NCBI GenBank assembly: GCA_046349615.1
Contig: JAXMBZ010000011.1
Coordinates: forward strand, 62,001 to 126,000
From: JADJNY01 sp046349615
GTDB taxonomy: Bacteria; Planctomycetota; UBA1135; GCA-002686595
Direction of reading: 5' to 3'
DNA: 64,000 nt
The notes under the pieces are model-generated. The model made no database searches. It had not been told where the DNA came from and saw only the letters and a list, made by a program, of their open reading frames with translations. Positions 19,897 through 30,000 of the stretch are shown in pieces (position 1 is the first letter of the stretch; each line of letters opens with the position of its first letter). Both the position numbers and the translations under genes were made by a program.

Positions 19897-22041
19897 ATGA
19901 ACCGCAACCACGTCTTGCCGGGGCTCTTCGTCCTCGGCGTCCTCGCCCTTCCGTCGTTCACCCAGGCGACATCCCGGAGCCCCGAGGTCGAGGCCGCGCT
20001 CGCGCGCTGGCGCGCCGAGCAGGGCGCGTCCTGGCGCGGCGTCGACGACCCGGAGACCGGACGCTTCCAGTTCCTCCACGGCGGCCGCACGACGTCGGGT
20101 GCGACGCCCGCGAGCGACGCGGAGTTCGCGGATCGCGCGCTCGTCTGGATCGCGGCGACGCGCGAGCTCCACGGGATCGACCCGGCGACGCTCGTGCTCG
20201 AAGGCACGCAGTTCCTCCCCCTCGGCGCGACGGGCTCGAGCGACAAGCTCACCGTGCGCTTCCGCCAGGAGGTCTCCGGCACGCGCGTCGTCGGCGGGTA
20301 CGTGAACGCGCTCTTCGACGCCGCGGGAGCGCTGCTCTCGCTGCAGTCGAGCGGACTCCCGGACCTCGCGGGCTTCGACGTCACCCCCACGCTCCCGTCG
20401 CGCGCCGCGGTCTCGATCGCGGTGCAGGAGTTCGCCATGCGCCACGGCGTGCGGCCGACGCACGTCGGCGCGGCCGAGCTCGTCGTCGAGCAGGTCGTCG
20501 AGAGCGGCGCTCGGCGCCCGCGCCTGTGCTGGCGCATGGACGCGCAGTGGCAGGGCGTCGGCGACGCCGAGCCCGTCGGCGAGTTCCTCTCGGTCGACGC
20601 GCGCACCGGCGGAATCGCAGCGCGCGAGCCGTCGGTCCACTTCTTCGACGTGTCGGGCACGGTGAGGGCGATGACGTCGCCCGGCGTGCTCCCGGACGTC
20701 GCCTCGAACCCCGAGACGGCGCAGGCGATGCGCGCGCTCACGGCGACGAGTTCGGCGGGCAACGCGACGACGGACGCGACCGGCGCGTTCACGATCGTCG
20801 GCGCGAACTCGCCCACGCAGGTCACGTTCCGCTTCCAGGGTCCGTGGGCGAACGTCGTGAACGCGGCGGGTGCGGCCTACGCGCTCGTCCAGACGCTGCA
20901 GCCCGGCGTGCCCGCGACGATCACGATGAACCCGTCCTCGACGGCGAACCTCACCGCGCAGGCGAACGCGTTCCGCTGCGTGAACCTGATGCGCGAGTTC
21001 GTCCGCGCGACGAACCCGACGGACACGCACGCGGATTTCGTCACGCTGGCGAACGTCGACGTCGCGGGTGCGTGCAACGCGTACTACAACGGCGGCTCGC
21101 TCAACTTCTTCGCGGCGGGGAGCGGCTGCGTGAACTCGAGCTACTCCACGGTGGTCAGCCACGAGCACGGCCACTGGATGAACGACCGGTACTCGACCGG
21201 CAACGGCGCGGATGGAATGGGCGAAGGCAACGCCGACGTCTGGGCGATGTACCTCTACGACACGCCGATCGTCGGCCAGAACTTCAGCGGCGGCACGTTC
21301 ATCCGCACCGGCACGAACACGCGGCAGTTCTGCGGCGACGCGGCCCCCGGCTGCTACGGCGAGGTGCACACCGACGGCGAGGTGTGGATGGGCGCCGCGT
21401 GGAAGGTGCGCGCGAACCTGAACGCGAGCCTCGGCAACACGCCGGGCGACCTCACCGCGAACGCGCTCTTCCTCGGCTGGATGAACGCGTACAACCAGAG
21501 CACGATCCGCTCCGTGATCGAGGCCCAGTGGCTGACGCTGGACGACGACGACGGCATCCTCGACGACGGCACGCCGCACTTCGCGGACATCGACAACGGC
21601 TTCCGCGCTCAGGGTTTCCCCGGCGTCGCCGCGCCGTGTCCTGCACCGACGAACTACTGCATCGGGGCGCCGAACTCCGTCGGCTCGGGCGCTCACATCA
21701 CGTCGCTCGGCACGACGCGCATCTCGCGCAACGACTTCCAACTCCACTGCGTCGGCGTGCGACCGAACACGTCCGGGCTCTTCTTCTACGGCCGGACGAC
21801 GACGCAGGTGCCGTTCGGCAACGGCGTGCGGTGCGTCGACGACCCCTTCTTCCGGCTCCCCGCGCGTCAGGCGAACATCTTCGGGGAGATCCTCTACCCG
21901 CTGAACCTGAACGCGCTGCCGACGGGCGGCCTGATCACCACCGGACAGACCTGGAACTTCCAGTGCTATTACCGCGACGTCGCCGGCGGCGGCGCGATGT
22001 TCAACACGAGCGACGCGCTGACGACGACCTGGTGTCCCTGA
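19897..22041 (+). CDS. secreted zinc metalloprotease (gluzincin, M4/M36-like) with C-terminal surface module
   Basis: 714 residues. A signal peptide (NHVLPGLFVLGVLALPSFTQA) is followed by a propeptide-like region of about 230 residues with FTP-type features (VRFRQEVSGTRVVGGYVNALFD). The catalytic part has HEHGH at residues 422-426 and a Glu about 20 residues later in GEGNADVW, the HExxH...E zinc site of M4/M36 peptidases, then HTDGEVWMGAAWKV. From about residue 585 comes a Cys-containing module (NYCIGAPNSVGSG ... CYYRD ... WCP) related to the end of the protein at 49118-50815. Likely an extracellular protease. Confidence 0.85.
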   Translation: MNRNHVLPGLFVLGVLALPSFTQATSRSPEVEAALARWRAEQGASWRGVDDPETGRFQFLHGGRTTSGATPASDAEFADRALVWIAATRELHGIDPATLVLEGTQFLPLGATGSSDKLTVRFRQEVSGTRVVGGYVNALFDAAGALLSLQSSGLPDLAGFDVTPTLPSRAAVSIAVQEFAMRHGVRPTHVGAAELVVEQVVESGARRPRLCWRMDAQWQGVGDAEPVGEFLSVDARTGGIAAREPSVHFFDVSGTVRAMTSPGVLPDVASNPETAQAMRALTATSSAGNATTDATGAFTIVGANSPTQVTFRFQGPWANVVNAAGAAYALVQTLQPGVPATITMNPSSTANLTAQANAFRCVNLMREFVRATNPTDTHADFVTLANVDVAGACNAYYNGGSLNFFAAGSGCVNSSYSTVVSHEHGHWMNDRYSTGNGADGMGEGNADVWAMYLYDTPIVGQNFSGGTFIRTGTNTRQFCGDAAPGCYGEVHTDGEVWMGAAWKVRANLNASLGNTPGDLTANALFLGWMNAYNQSTIRSVIEAQWLTLDDDDGILDDGTPHFADIDNGFRAQGFPGVAAPCPAPTNYCIGAPNSVGSGAHITSLGTTRISRNDFQLHCVGVRPNTSGLFFYGRTTTQVPFGNGVRCVDDPFFRLPARQANIFGEILYPLNLNALPTGGLITTGQTWNFQCYYRDVAGGGAMFNTSDALTTTWCP

Positions 22042-22149
22042 ACGCTCGAACCGTGCGCACACGCGGCCCGCTCGGCCCTTCCGGTCGCGCGGGCCGCGCG
22101 CGTGGGTGAGGGGGGCCCGCCCCCGCCCCCGTTCAGGAGATGTGAACCC

Positions 22150-22180
22150 TTGCCCGGCCGGGACGCCCCCTCCCTATACT
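22150..22180 (+). promoter_or_regulatory. candidate sigma70-type promoter
   Basis: TTGCCC (22150-22155) and TATACT (22175-22180), spacer 19, lie about 100 bases before the Met-rich protein gene. The -10 box is a strong match and stands out in this GC-rich sequence. Confidence 0.45.
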
Positions 22181-22280
22181 TGTCCCCGACCCGACCGGGC
22201 CTCGTGGCCCGTCACGCCGTCTGCGCCGAGCGATCGTTCCCCTGTGCGCAGCCCCGCGCCCCGTGCGCGACCCGAACCTC

Positions 22281-23357
22281 ATGAACGCCAAGCACCTGTT
22301 CGTCTCCGCCGCCCTGATCGCGCCCGTCCTCGCCGCCTTCGTCCTCCCCGGCGAGAAGGTGCGCTTCGCCCCCGCCGAGGGCACGAGCGCGACGAAGAAC
22401 TTCGAGAACAAGATGGAGCTCACGCTCGATCACATGGCCATCACCATGAACGGCCAGGAGATGCCGGGCATGCCCGAGATGGACATGACGATCACGCACA
22501 CGCAGAAGGTGGGCGTCACCGACGAGTTCGTCGCGATGGGCGACGGCCAGCCCAAGAAGCTCAAGCGTCACTTCGACGCGCTCTCGAGCGAGAGCTCGAT
22601 GAGCATGAAGATGGAGATGATGGGCCAGTCGAACGACCAGGACCACAGCTCCGAGGCCGAGAGCGAACTCGACGGCAAGACGGTCGTCTTCACGTGGGAC
22701 GGGGAAGCGAAGGAGTTCAAGAAGGCCTTCGACCCCGCCGAGGACAAGGCCGACCTGCTCAAGGGCCTCATGGAAGACATGGACCTGCGCGCGCTCCTGC
22801 CGGAGAACGAAGTCAAGGTCGGTGACGAGTGGACGATCGACGTGAAGTCGCTCGTCGACGTGCTCGCGCCCGGCGGCGACCTCTCCTTCAAGCCCAAGGA
22901 GAAGGAAGGCGGCGGCATGGGCATGGGGATGGGGATGGGTCAGGGCATGGGCAGCATGCACGACTACCTGTCCGACCTGCTCGAGGGCGAAGCCAAGGCG
23001 AAGCTCGGCGACGTGCGCGAGGAAGACGGCGCGAAGCTCGCCGTGATCAAGGTCACGATCAAGATCGCGAGCCAGAAGGACATGAGCGACCTCGTCAAGG
23101 ACGCCATGAAGGACCAGGAGATGCCGCAGGGCATGGAGATCGAGTTCGACCACATGGACGTCGACTTCAAAATGGAGGGCGAAGGCGAGCTCGTGTGGAA
23201 CATGAAGACGAACCAGATCGCGTCCTTCGAGCTCTCCGGCCCCGTGCACATGAACATGGACATGGCCATGAAGATCTCGGGCCAGGGCCAGAACATGAAC
23301 ATGGAGCAGTCGCTCGAGATGTCCGGCACGAACACGTTGACGGTCAAGGGCAAGTGA
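22281..23357 (+). CDS. exported Met-rich protein of unknown function
   Basis: 358 residues. MNAKHLFVSAALIAPVLAAFVLPG is a signal peptide. The chosen ATG follows an in-frame GTG six codons earlier that would spoil it. The mature protein is acidic and unusually rich in Met (MNGQEMPGMPEMDMTITH, SMSMKMEMMGQ, MNMDMAMKISGQGQNMNME), with a Gly-Met run (GGGMGMGMGMGQGMG) near residue 215. The beta-rich layout with KVGDEWTIDVKSL resembles exported DUF6263-type proteins, which is a weak resemblance. Met-rich stretches can bind copper, but here they may only reflect composition. The DUF1570-type gene starts 19 bases downstream, so the two form an operon. Confidence 0.8.
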   Translation: MNAKHLFVSAALIAPVLAAFVLPGEKVRFAPAEGTSATKNFENKMELTLDHMAITMNGQEMPGMPEMDMTITHTQKVGVTDEFVAMGDGQPKKLKRHFDALSSESSMSMKMEMMGQSNDQDHSSEAESELDGKTVVFTWDGEAKEFKKAFDPAEDKADLLKGLMEDMDLRALLPENEVKVGDEWTIDVKSLVDVLAPGGDLSFKPKEKEGGGMGMGMGMGQGMGSMHDYLSDLLEGEAKAKLGDVREEDGAKLAVIKVTIKIASQKDMSDLVKDAMKDQEMPQGMEIEFDHMDVDFKMEGEGELVWNMKTNQIASFELSGPVHMNMDMAMKISGQGQNMNMEQSLEMSGTNTLTVKGK

Positions 23358-23376
23358 TCCCCCGCCGCCGCGGAGC

Positions 23377-25914
23377 ATGAACCCGAGGGCTCGGCTCCGC
23401 GCGTGGGAAGGACTCGTCGCGGCCACGACCTGCTCGGTCGTGGCCGCGCTGTTTCTCGGCCCTGCGGCGGCGGCTTCCGCGGCGGCGACCGGCTCCGCCG
23501 ACGAGCGCACGGCGCCGGACGCGGCCTCGCTGCGCGCCGCCCGCGAGCGCGTCGACGCGAAGGACCACGCCGGCGCGCGCGCGCTGCTCGAGCCGCTCGT
23601 CGCGCGCGGACGCGCCGACGGCGCGGCGCAGGAGCTCCTCGGCCTCGTGCTCGAACGGCTCGGCGAACTCGACGCCGCCGCGCTCCGCTACGAGCTCGCC
23701 GCCCACGCGTACGGGGACGACCGCTCGGCCCGCGGCGCGCTCGCCGGACTGCGGCGCGTCGATCCGCTCGCCGCACGGCGCGAGGCCTTCGAGCGCAAGC
23801 TCGTCGTGGACCTGGCGGGCGCCGCGGAGGAACTCGCAGCCCAAGGCAGCGGCGCCCGCGCGCTCGACCTCGCGCGCCGGATCGCGCCGCTCGCGCGCGA
23901 CAAGGACGCGGACCGCGTCCGCGCGCTGGCCGAGAAGGTGAAGGACGCGACGCGCGAGGTCGACCTCGACGCCGCGACGAGCGCGCGCCCCGCCGGTGCG
24001 GACTGGCCGCTCGTCGAGAGGGAGAGCAAGCACTACCGCCTCGCGTGCCGGCTCGAACCGGAGCTCGTCGCGCGGCTCGGCGACGTGCTCGACGACCTCC
24101 ACGCGCACTACGTCCGCGTCTACTTCGACGGCGACGCGAAGCGCGCACGCGCCGAGAAGGCGACGATCCGCATCGTGCCCGACCGAAAGCGGCTCGCGGA
24201 GCTCTGGCAGGGCGGCGGCGAGCCGCCGGAGGGTTGGTGGTCGCCCGGGACGAACGAGGTCGTCACGTACGACGTGCGCAGTCGCAAGGGCGAGCTCGAC
24301 GAGATGCTCGAGACGCTCTTCCACGAGGCGAGCCATCAGTTCACGACGCTCGCGTCGGGCGGCGGCTTCGTCCCCGCGTGGCTCAACGAAGGCACGGCGT
24401 GCTTCTTCGAAGGCACGCGCGCGATGGCGGATCATCGCGTGCTCTGGCCCGACGCGGCGCGCGGCCGGCTCTCGACGCTCGTGGCCGCGTTGCGCACCGG
24501 TGGGAAGCCCACCGCGCGCGACGTCGTGTCGTACGCGTCGCCGGCGTCCTACCCCGTCGACTACTACGCGTATGGATGGGGACTCGTGTACTTCCTCCAG
24601 GAGTACGAGGACGAGCGCACGCTCGAGCACGTCTACCGGCCCGTCTACGCGCGCTACTCGACCGAGTGCGTGAAGCGCGGCGCGGATCCGATGGCGCTCT
24701 TCGAGGAGCTCGCGCTCGGCAAGGCGTCGCCGCTCGGCCACGCGGACTTCGACGCGTTCGAGCGCGACTGGTCGAAGTGGATCACCGGCGTCGTCGCGCC
24801 GCTGTTCGGCGACGGCGCCGCAGCGCGGAAGAAGCGGCTCGAGCGCGTGACGCGATACGTCGACGCCGCCCAGGCCGCGCACGGGGACCGCAAGGCGGTC
24901 GTGAGCGAGGAGGAGCTGCTCTCGCGCGCGCTCGGCCACGTCGAGTACGTGCGCACGCGCATCGACGGCGACGCGAAGCCGGACGCGGAGCTCCTGCTGC
25001 TGCAGGCCGGCGTTCTCGAGCGGCTCGCGCGTCCCGCGGCAGCCGCGCCGCTCGTCGAGCAGGTGCTCGACCTCGCCGACGAGGGACGATGCGTGCTCGA
25101 CGCGGCGCGCTACGCGGACCTCGAGAAGCGCCTCGCGAAGCTCGATCGCCGCAATGCGGCGCTGCGCACCGCGCGCTCCCGCGCCGCGGGGCTCGTGCGG
25201 TCCGCTCGCGCGCTGCTCGCGGAGTACGTCCAAACGGGCGACGCCGGGGTCGCGCGCGCTGCGGGCTTCGCGGCGGAGGTCGGCGCGGCGCTCGACGATC
25301 GCGATGGGCTGCTCGCGTCCGCGAGCGCGCTGCGGGACCGCGCCCGCGCGCTCGGCCGGCTCCACGGCGCCGTGCGCGCGCTCTCCTCCCCCACGGAGCG
25401 CTGGACGACGCCGTTCAGCGCTCCACCGACCGCGTTCCGCGCGGAGCGAGACCGCGTCGAACTCGAGACCGTGCGCACGCACGCGGTCGCCGATCCCGCG
25501 CTCGAGCTCGCCGGCGAGTACGAGGTGCGCGCGCGCCTCGTCCGCGCGGGCGCGCCCGACTTCGGCTACGCCGCGGGCCTCGTGACCGTCGCGCTCGAGG
25601 ACGGTGACTGGACGATGTTCGGGATCGACGAGCGCGGCCAGGCGGGACAGTGGACCATCGCCCGCACCGGCAAGACCGGCGCGACCACGAACCGCGTCGC
25701 GACGTGGCCGCTCGATCCGCCGCTCGCGGAGGACGAGACGCCCGAGCTCGCCGTGCGCGTGCTCGCCGACGGCCGCGTCACGCTGCGCGTCGGCGCGCGG
25801 ACGCCGATCGACGCGCGCAGCTCGACACCCGCGACGCTCGCACGGCGCGTGGGCGTCTTCGTGAAGAACGGTCGCGTCGAGTTCGCCGACTTGGTCGTCG
25901 AGTCGTTTCCTTGA
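23377..25914 (+). CDS. exported TPR protein with DUF1570-type gluzincin domain
   Basis: 845 residues. N-terminal signal segment (TTCSVVAALFLGPAAAASAAA), then TPR-like helices (HAGARALLEPLVARGRADGAAQELLGLVLERLGELDAAA). The metallopeptidase core has FHEASHQF (His316, Glu317, His320) and NEGTACFFEG about 20 residues later, the HExxH...NEG arrangement of DUF1570 gluzincins common in planctomycetes. YYAYGWGLVYFLQEYED is also family-like. The C-terminal 180 residues are beta-rich. It probably processes envelope proteins or peptides. Co-transcribed with the Met-rich exported protein upstream. Confidence 0.8.
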   Translation: MNPRARLRAWEGLVAATTCSVVAALFLGPAAAASAAATGSADERTAPDAASLRAARERVDAKDHAGARALLEPLVARGRADGAAQELLGLVLERLGELDAAALRYELAAHAYGDDRSARGALAGLRRVDPLAARREAFERKLVVDLAGAAEELAAQGSGARALDLARRIAPLARDKDADRVRALAEKVKDATREVDLDAATSARPAGADWPLVERESKHYRLACRLEPELVARLGDVLDDLHAHYVRVYFDGDAKRARAEKATIRIVPDRKRLAELWQGGGEPPEGWWSPGTNEVVTYDVRSRKGELDEMLETLFHEASHQFTTLASGGGFVPAWLNEGTACFFEGTRAMADHRVLWPDAARGRLSTLVAALRTGGKPTARDVVSYASPASYPVDYYAYGWGLVYFLQEYEDERTLEHVYRPVYARYSTECVKRGADPMALFEELALGKASPLGHADFDAFERDWSKWITGVVAPLFGDGAAARKKRLERVTRYVDAAQAAHGDRKAVVSEEELLSRALGHVEYVRTRIDGDAKPDAELLLLQAGVLERLARPAAAAPLVEQVLDLADEGRCVLDAARYADLEKRLAKLDRRNAALRTARSRAAGLVRSARALLAEYVQTGDAGVARAAGFAAEVGAALDDRDGLLASASALRDRARALGRLHGAVRALSSPTERWTTPFSAPPTAFRAERDRVELETVRTHAVADPALELAGEYEVRARLVRAGAPDFGYAAGLVTVALEDGDWTMFGIDERGQAGQWTIARTGKTGATTNRVATWPLDPPLAEDETPELAVRVLADGRVTLRVGARTPIDARSSTPATLARRVGVFVKNGRVEFADLVVESFP

Positions 25915-25955
25915 GCGCCGTTGCGCGCGGAAGGCGCGCTGGCGATCCTCTCGGC

Positions 25956-27050
25956 ATGACGGCCCGGCGCTACCACGTCGACGCGGACATCACGCGCGCA
26001 TCCACGCTTCCCGGCGGCTTCTACACGGACCTCGACGCGTACGAACGCGCGAAGGAACGCGTCTTCGCGCGGAGCTGGCAGTACGCGTTCGACGCGCGTG
26101 AACTCGCGGTCGCGGGAGCTCAGCGGCCGCACGTCCTGCTCCCCGGCGTCGTCGACGAACCGCTCGCGTTCGTGCGCGGCGAGGACGGCGCGCTCGCCTG
26201 CCTCTCGAACACGTGCACGCACCGAGCGCACCCGGTCGTCGCCACTCGCGGCATCGCGCGCGCACTCGTGTGCCGCTACCACGGACGGCGGTTCGACCTC
26301 GACGGCCGCTGTCGATCCATGCCGATGTTCGAGGGCGTTGCGGGCTTCCCGTGCGCGACGGACGACCTCGCCCACGTCGCCCATGGACTCCTCGGTCCGC
26401 TCGTGTTCGCGTCCGTCGCGCCCGACGTCCCTTTCGAACGCTGGATAGCGCCCGTCCTCGAGCGCACGGGCTGGCTGCCGTTCGATGCGCTCGTGCCGCT
26501 CCAGGAGCGCACGCGCGACTACGTCTTCGACGCGCACTGGGCCCTCTACTGCGACAACTACCTCGAGGGGTTCCACATCCCGTTCCTGCACGGCGGGCTG
26601 AACGCGGTCATCGAGTTCGAGACCTACACGACCGAGCTGTTCGAGTTCGGAACGCTCCAGATCGCGCGCTCGAAGCCCGGCGAGCCCGCGTTCGACCTGC
26701 CGCGCGGCGCGCGCGAGCACGGGGAGCGCGTCGGCGCCTACTACTTCTGGCTCTGGCCGAACCTGATGCTCAACTTCTATCCGTGGGGCCTCTCGCTGAA
26801 CCACGTGCAGCCGCTCGGCCCCGCGCGGACGCGCGTCGCGTTTCGTTCGTGGACGTGGCGGCCCGAGCTGCTCGACCGCGGCGCGGGCAGCGGACTGCAC
26901 ACGGTCGAACTCGAGGACGAAGAGGCCGTCGTCGCCGTGCAGCGCGGAGTGCGCTCGCGCTTCTACACTCGCGGCCGATTCTCGCCGTCGCAGGAGACGG
27001 GGGTGCACCACTTCCACCGCCTGCTCGCGGAACGGCTCGACCCTGCCTAG
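25956..27050 (+). CDS. Rieske non-haem iron aromatic-ring-hydroxylating-type oxygenase, alpha subunit
   Basis: 364 residues. The Rieske [2Fe-2S] ligands are C87-T-H89 (CTHRAH) and C106-R-Y-H109 (CRYHGRRF). The catalytic domain has DNYLEGFHIPFLH, giving the two His of the mononuclear iron facial triad and the bridging Asp. No reductase or beta-subunit gene is adjacent. Substrates of such stand-alone members include choline-type amines and aromatics, and the sequence does not decide. ATG at MTARRYHVDA is preferred; a -10-like GATCCT lies nearby. Probably cytoplasmic. Confidence 0.9.
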   Translation: MTARRYHVDADITRASTLPGGFYTDLDAYERAKERVFARSWQYAFDARELAVAGAQRPHVLLPGVVDEPLAFVRGEDGALACLSNTCTHRAHPVVATRGIARALVCRYHGRRFDLDGRCRSMPMFEGVAGFPCATDDLAHVAHGLLGPLVFASVAPDVPFERWIAPVLERTGWLPFDALVPLQERTRDYVFDAHWALYCDNYLEGFHIPFLHGGLNAVIEFETYTTELFEFGTLQIARSKPGEPAFDLPRGAREHGERVGAYYFWLWPNLMLNFYPWGLSLNHVQPLGPARTRVAFRSWTWRPELLDRGAGSGLHTVELEDEEAVVAVQRGVRSRFYTRGRFSPSQETGVHHFHRLLAERLDPA

Positions 27051-27072
27051 GCGCCGCCGTCTCGCGCGCCGA

Positions 27073-30000
27073 TCACGTGCTTTCGGCGGGCACGTTCGCG
27101 GGCGTGTCCGGAGCTTCGTTCGCGGGGCGGAGGTGGCGCTCGAGCACCACGATCAACTCGGGCAGGAGGAACGGCTTCGACAAGAACCCGTCCATGCCGC
27201 TGTCGAGACAGCGCTGGCGCTCCTCCGAGACGGTTGTCGCGCTCAGGGCGACGATCGGCAGCCGCACTCCCGGCTCGTCGCGCTCACGCAGATGCTGCGT
27301 GGCCTCGAACCCGTCCATCTGCGGCATGTGACAGTCCATGAAGACGAGGTCGTAGCGCTCGCGCGCGCACGCCTCGAGCGCGAGCACGCCGTCGTCCGCG
27401 ACGTCCACGTGCAGTCCCAGACGCTCGAGCAGCCGTGCGGCCACGCGTTGGTTGAGCGCGTTGTCCTCCACGACGAGGACCCGACCCTGGAAGCGCGGCA
27501 GTTGTCCGACGCGCACGTGTCTCGGAAGCGCGCCCATCGGCTCGCCGACGTCCTCGACGCGCCGTCGCAGCGGGATGCGGAACCAGAACGTGCTCCCCGC
27601 GCCGGGCGCGCTGCGTACGCCGAGTTCGCCCCCGAGGCGCTCGACGATCTTCCGCGCGAGCGCGAGCCCGAGCCCGAGCCCGCCGTGCTTGCGCGTCGTC
27701 GAACCGTCGACCTGGTGGAAGGAGCGGAAGAGCTTCAACTGCTCGTCGGCTTCGATCCCGGGGCCTGTGTCCGTCACTTCGAATGCGAGCATGGGCGTTC
27801 CGGACGAAGCCGAGACGATGCGGACGCCGAGGCGCACCGAGCCCTGAGTCGTGAATTTCAGCGCGTTGACGACGAGCTCGTCGAGCACGGTCCTCAACCG
27901 CTTCGCGTCGCCGACGACGCGCTGCGGCACGGCCTCCAGGTCGGGCCCGATCCAGGCGAGCCCGCGATCGCCCGCCTCGCGCGCGGCGAGTCGCGCGACG
28001 TCCGCGAGCAGCGCGGCGAGGTCGAACTCCTCCGTCGCGATCACGGCCTCCCCCGACTCGAGGCTCGCGTAGTCGAGCACGTCCTCCACGACCGAGGAGA
28101 GCTGCTCGGCCGAGCGGCGGAGGTTCGCGACGAAGTGGCGCGGCTCGGGCGCGAGGTCCGAGAGCTCGAGGAGGTTCGCCATCCCGAGCAGCCCGTTGAG
28201 CGGAGTGCGCAGCTCGTGGCTCATGTTCGCGATGAAGCGCGACTTGGCGCGCGCCGCCTCGAGCGCTCCGTCTCTCGCGACGGCGAGGTCCTGCTCGAGG
28301 CGCTTGCGCGCGTCGATGTCGATCCCGCCGCCGATGAAGCCCAGGAAGCCGTCCTGCCCATCGAACCGAGGCCGCCCGACGACGTAGATCCATCGGTAGC
28401 CGCCGCCGGAGTGCCGGAGGCGATACTCGAGCGCGAACTCCCGCTTCGTCGCGTTGCATTCGCGCCACAGGGCGGTGCAGCGATCGCGATCCTCGGGATG
28501 GATGCCGTCGGTCCATCCCGAGCCGAGCTCCTGCAGCATCGCGCGTCCCGTGAACTCGAGCCACCCCTCGTTGAACCACTCGCATTCACCGGCGGCGTTC
28601 GAGAGCCAGACGAGCATCGGCGACGTGTTGCAGAGCTCGCGGAAGCGCGTCTCGCTCTCGCGGAGCGCGAGCTCCGCGTGCTTCCTCGCCGTGACGTCCG
28701 TGTGCGAGCCGACCATGCGGTACGCACGACCGTCGGCGTCGCGCAGCACCTTGCCGCGATCGAGGATCCAGAGGTACGTGCCGTCCTTCGTGCGGACGCG
28801 GTGCTCGTTCGAGTAGGACGGCGTGCGCCCCTCGATGTGCTCCTGCAGGTCGTGGAGCGTGCGCGCGAGATCGTCGGGGTGCACGCGCGAGCTCCACGTG
28901 TCGACCACGTCGGGCAGCTCGTGCGGCTCGAAGCCCAGCATCGACTTCCAGCGCGGGGAGAAGTAGATCGCGTCCGTGCGCAGGTCCCAGTCCCAGATGC
29001 CGTCGTCGTTCCCGGCGAGCGCGAGCTGCCAGCGCTCCTCGCTCACACGCAGCGCTTCCATCGTCCGGCGTCGGTCCTCCGCGACCCGAGCCCGCTCGGC
29101 GAGCACTTCGACGCGTCCAGCCGCGGACCGCATCAACTCCGTCTCGTGCTCGCTCCAGCGGCGCGGGCGCATGCACTCGAGGACGAGCACGTGGTCGTAC
29201 GGCGTCTCGATCCCGACCGCGACGCGGAGGAACGAGCGCGCTCCCCAGGCCGCGGTCGGTTCGACGACGTCGACGAACAGTGGGTCGCGGGTCACGTCGT
29301 TCACCGCGACGGTGAGCCCCTTGCGCAGCAGCTCCAGCACGGCCGGAGCCCGAGGCGGGAGGCGCGTCGCGCGTGGAGCGGCGGAACGGCCGCCGTCGTC
29401 CGAGCACTGCAGGACCACGATCTCGCCCGCGTCGCTCCAGCGTTCCAAGGAGACCCGGACGCCGGCCATGCGACGTTGGAGGCGCTCGAGGCCATTCGCG
29501 ATCACGGCCTCGATCGTCGTGATGTGCCGCGCGTCCTCGAGGAACTCGTTCGTGAACCGGAGCCGGTCCTCGCGCTGCTCGAGCTCGCGCCGCGCGTCCG
29601 CGTGCGCCTCCGCGAGCTCCGCGAACTCGATGTTCGTCCGCCGCAGATCGAGCAGGCGCGACACCTGGCGCGCGAGCGCGCTCAGGATCTCCCGTCCCGC
29701 CGCGTCGAGCGCGCGCGGAACGCGGTCGAGGACGCAGAGCGTTCCGAGCGGACGTCCTTCGGAGTCGAGGAGCGGCGCGCCGGCGTAGAAACGCACGCCG
29801 AGCTCGCCCGTCACGAGCTCGTTGTCGCGGAAGCGCTCGTCCTGCGTCGCGTCCTCGACGACGAGCAGCTTGCGCGGCTCGAGGATCGCATGCGCGCAGA
29901 ACGCGACCTTGCGCGAGGTCTCCGTGACGTCGACGCCGATCCGTGCCTTGAACCACTGCCGCTTCGCGTCGACCAGGCTGACGAGCGCGATCGGCATCGA

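Noticed and set aside
19432..22062. Long minus-strand open frame across the metalloprotease
   Set aside because: Composition-driven Arg/Val/Glu translation opposite a clear protease with signal peptide and HEHGH site.
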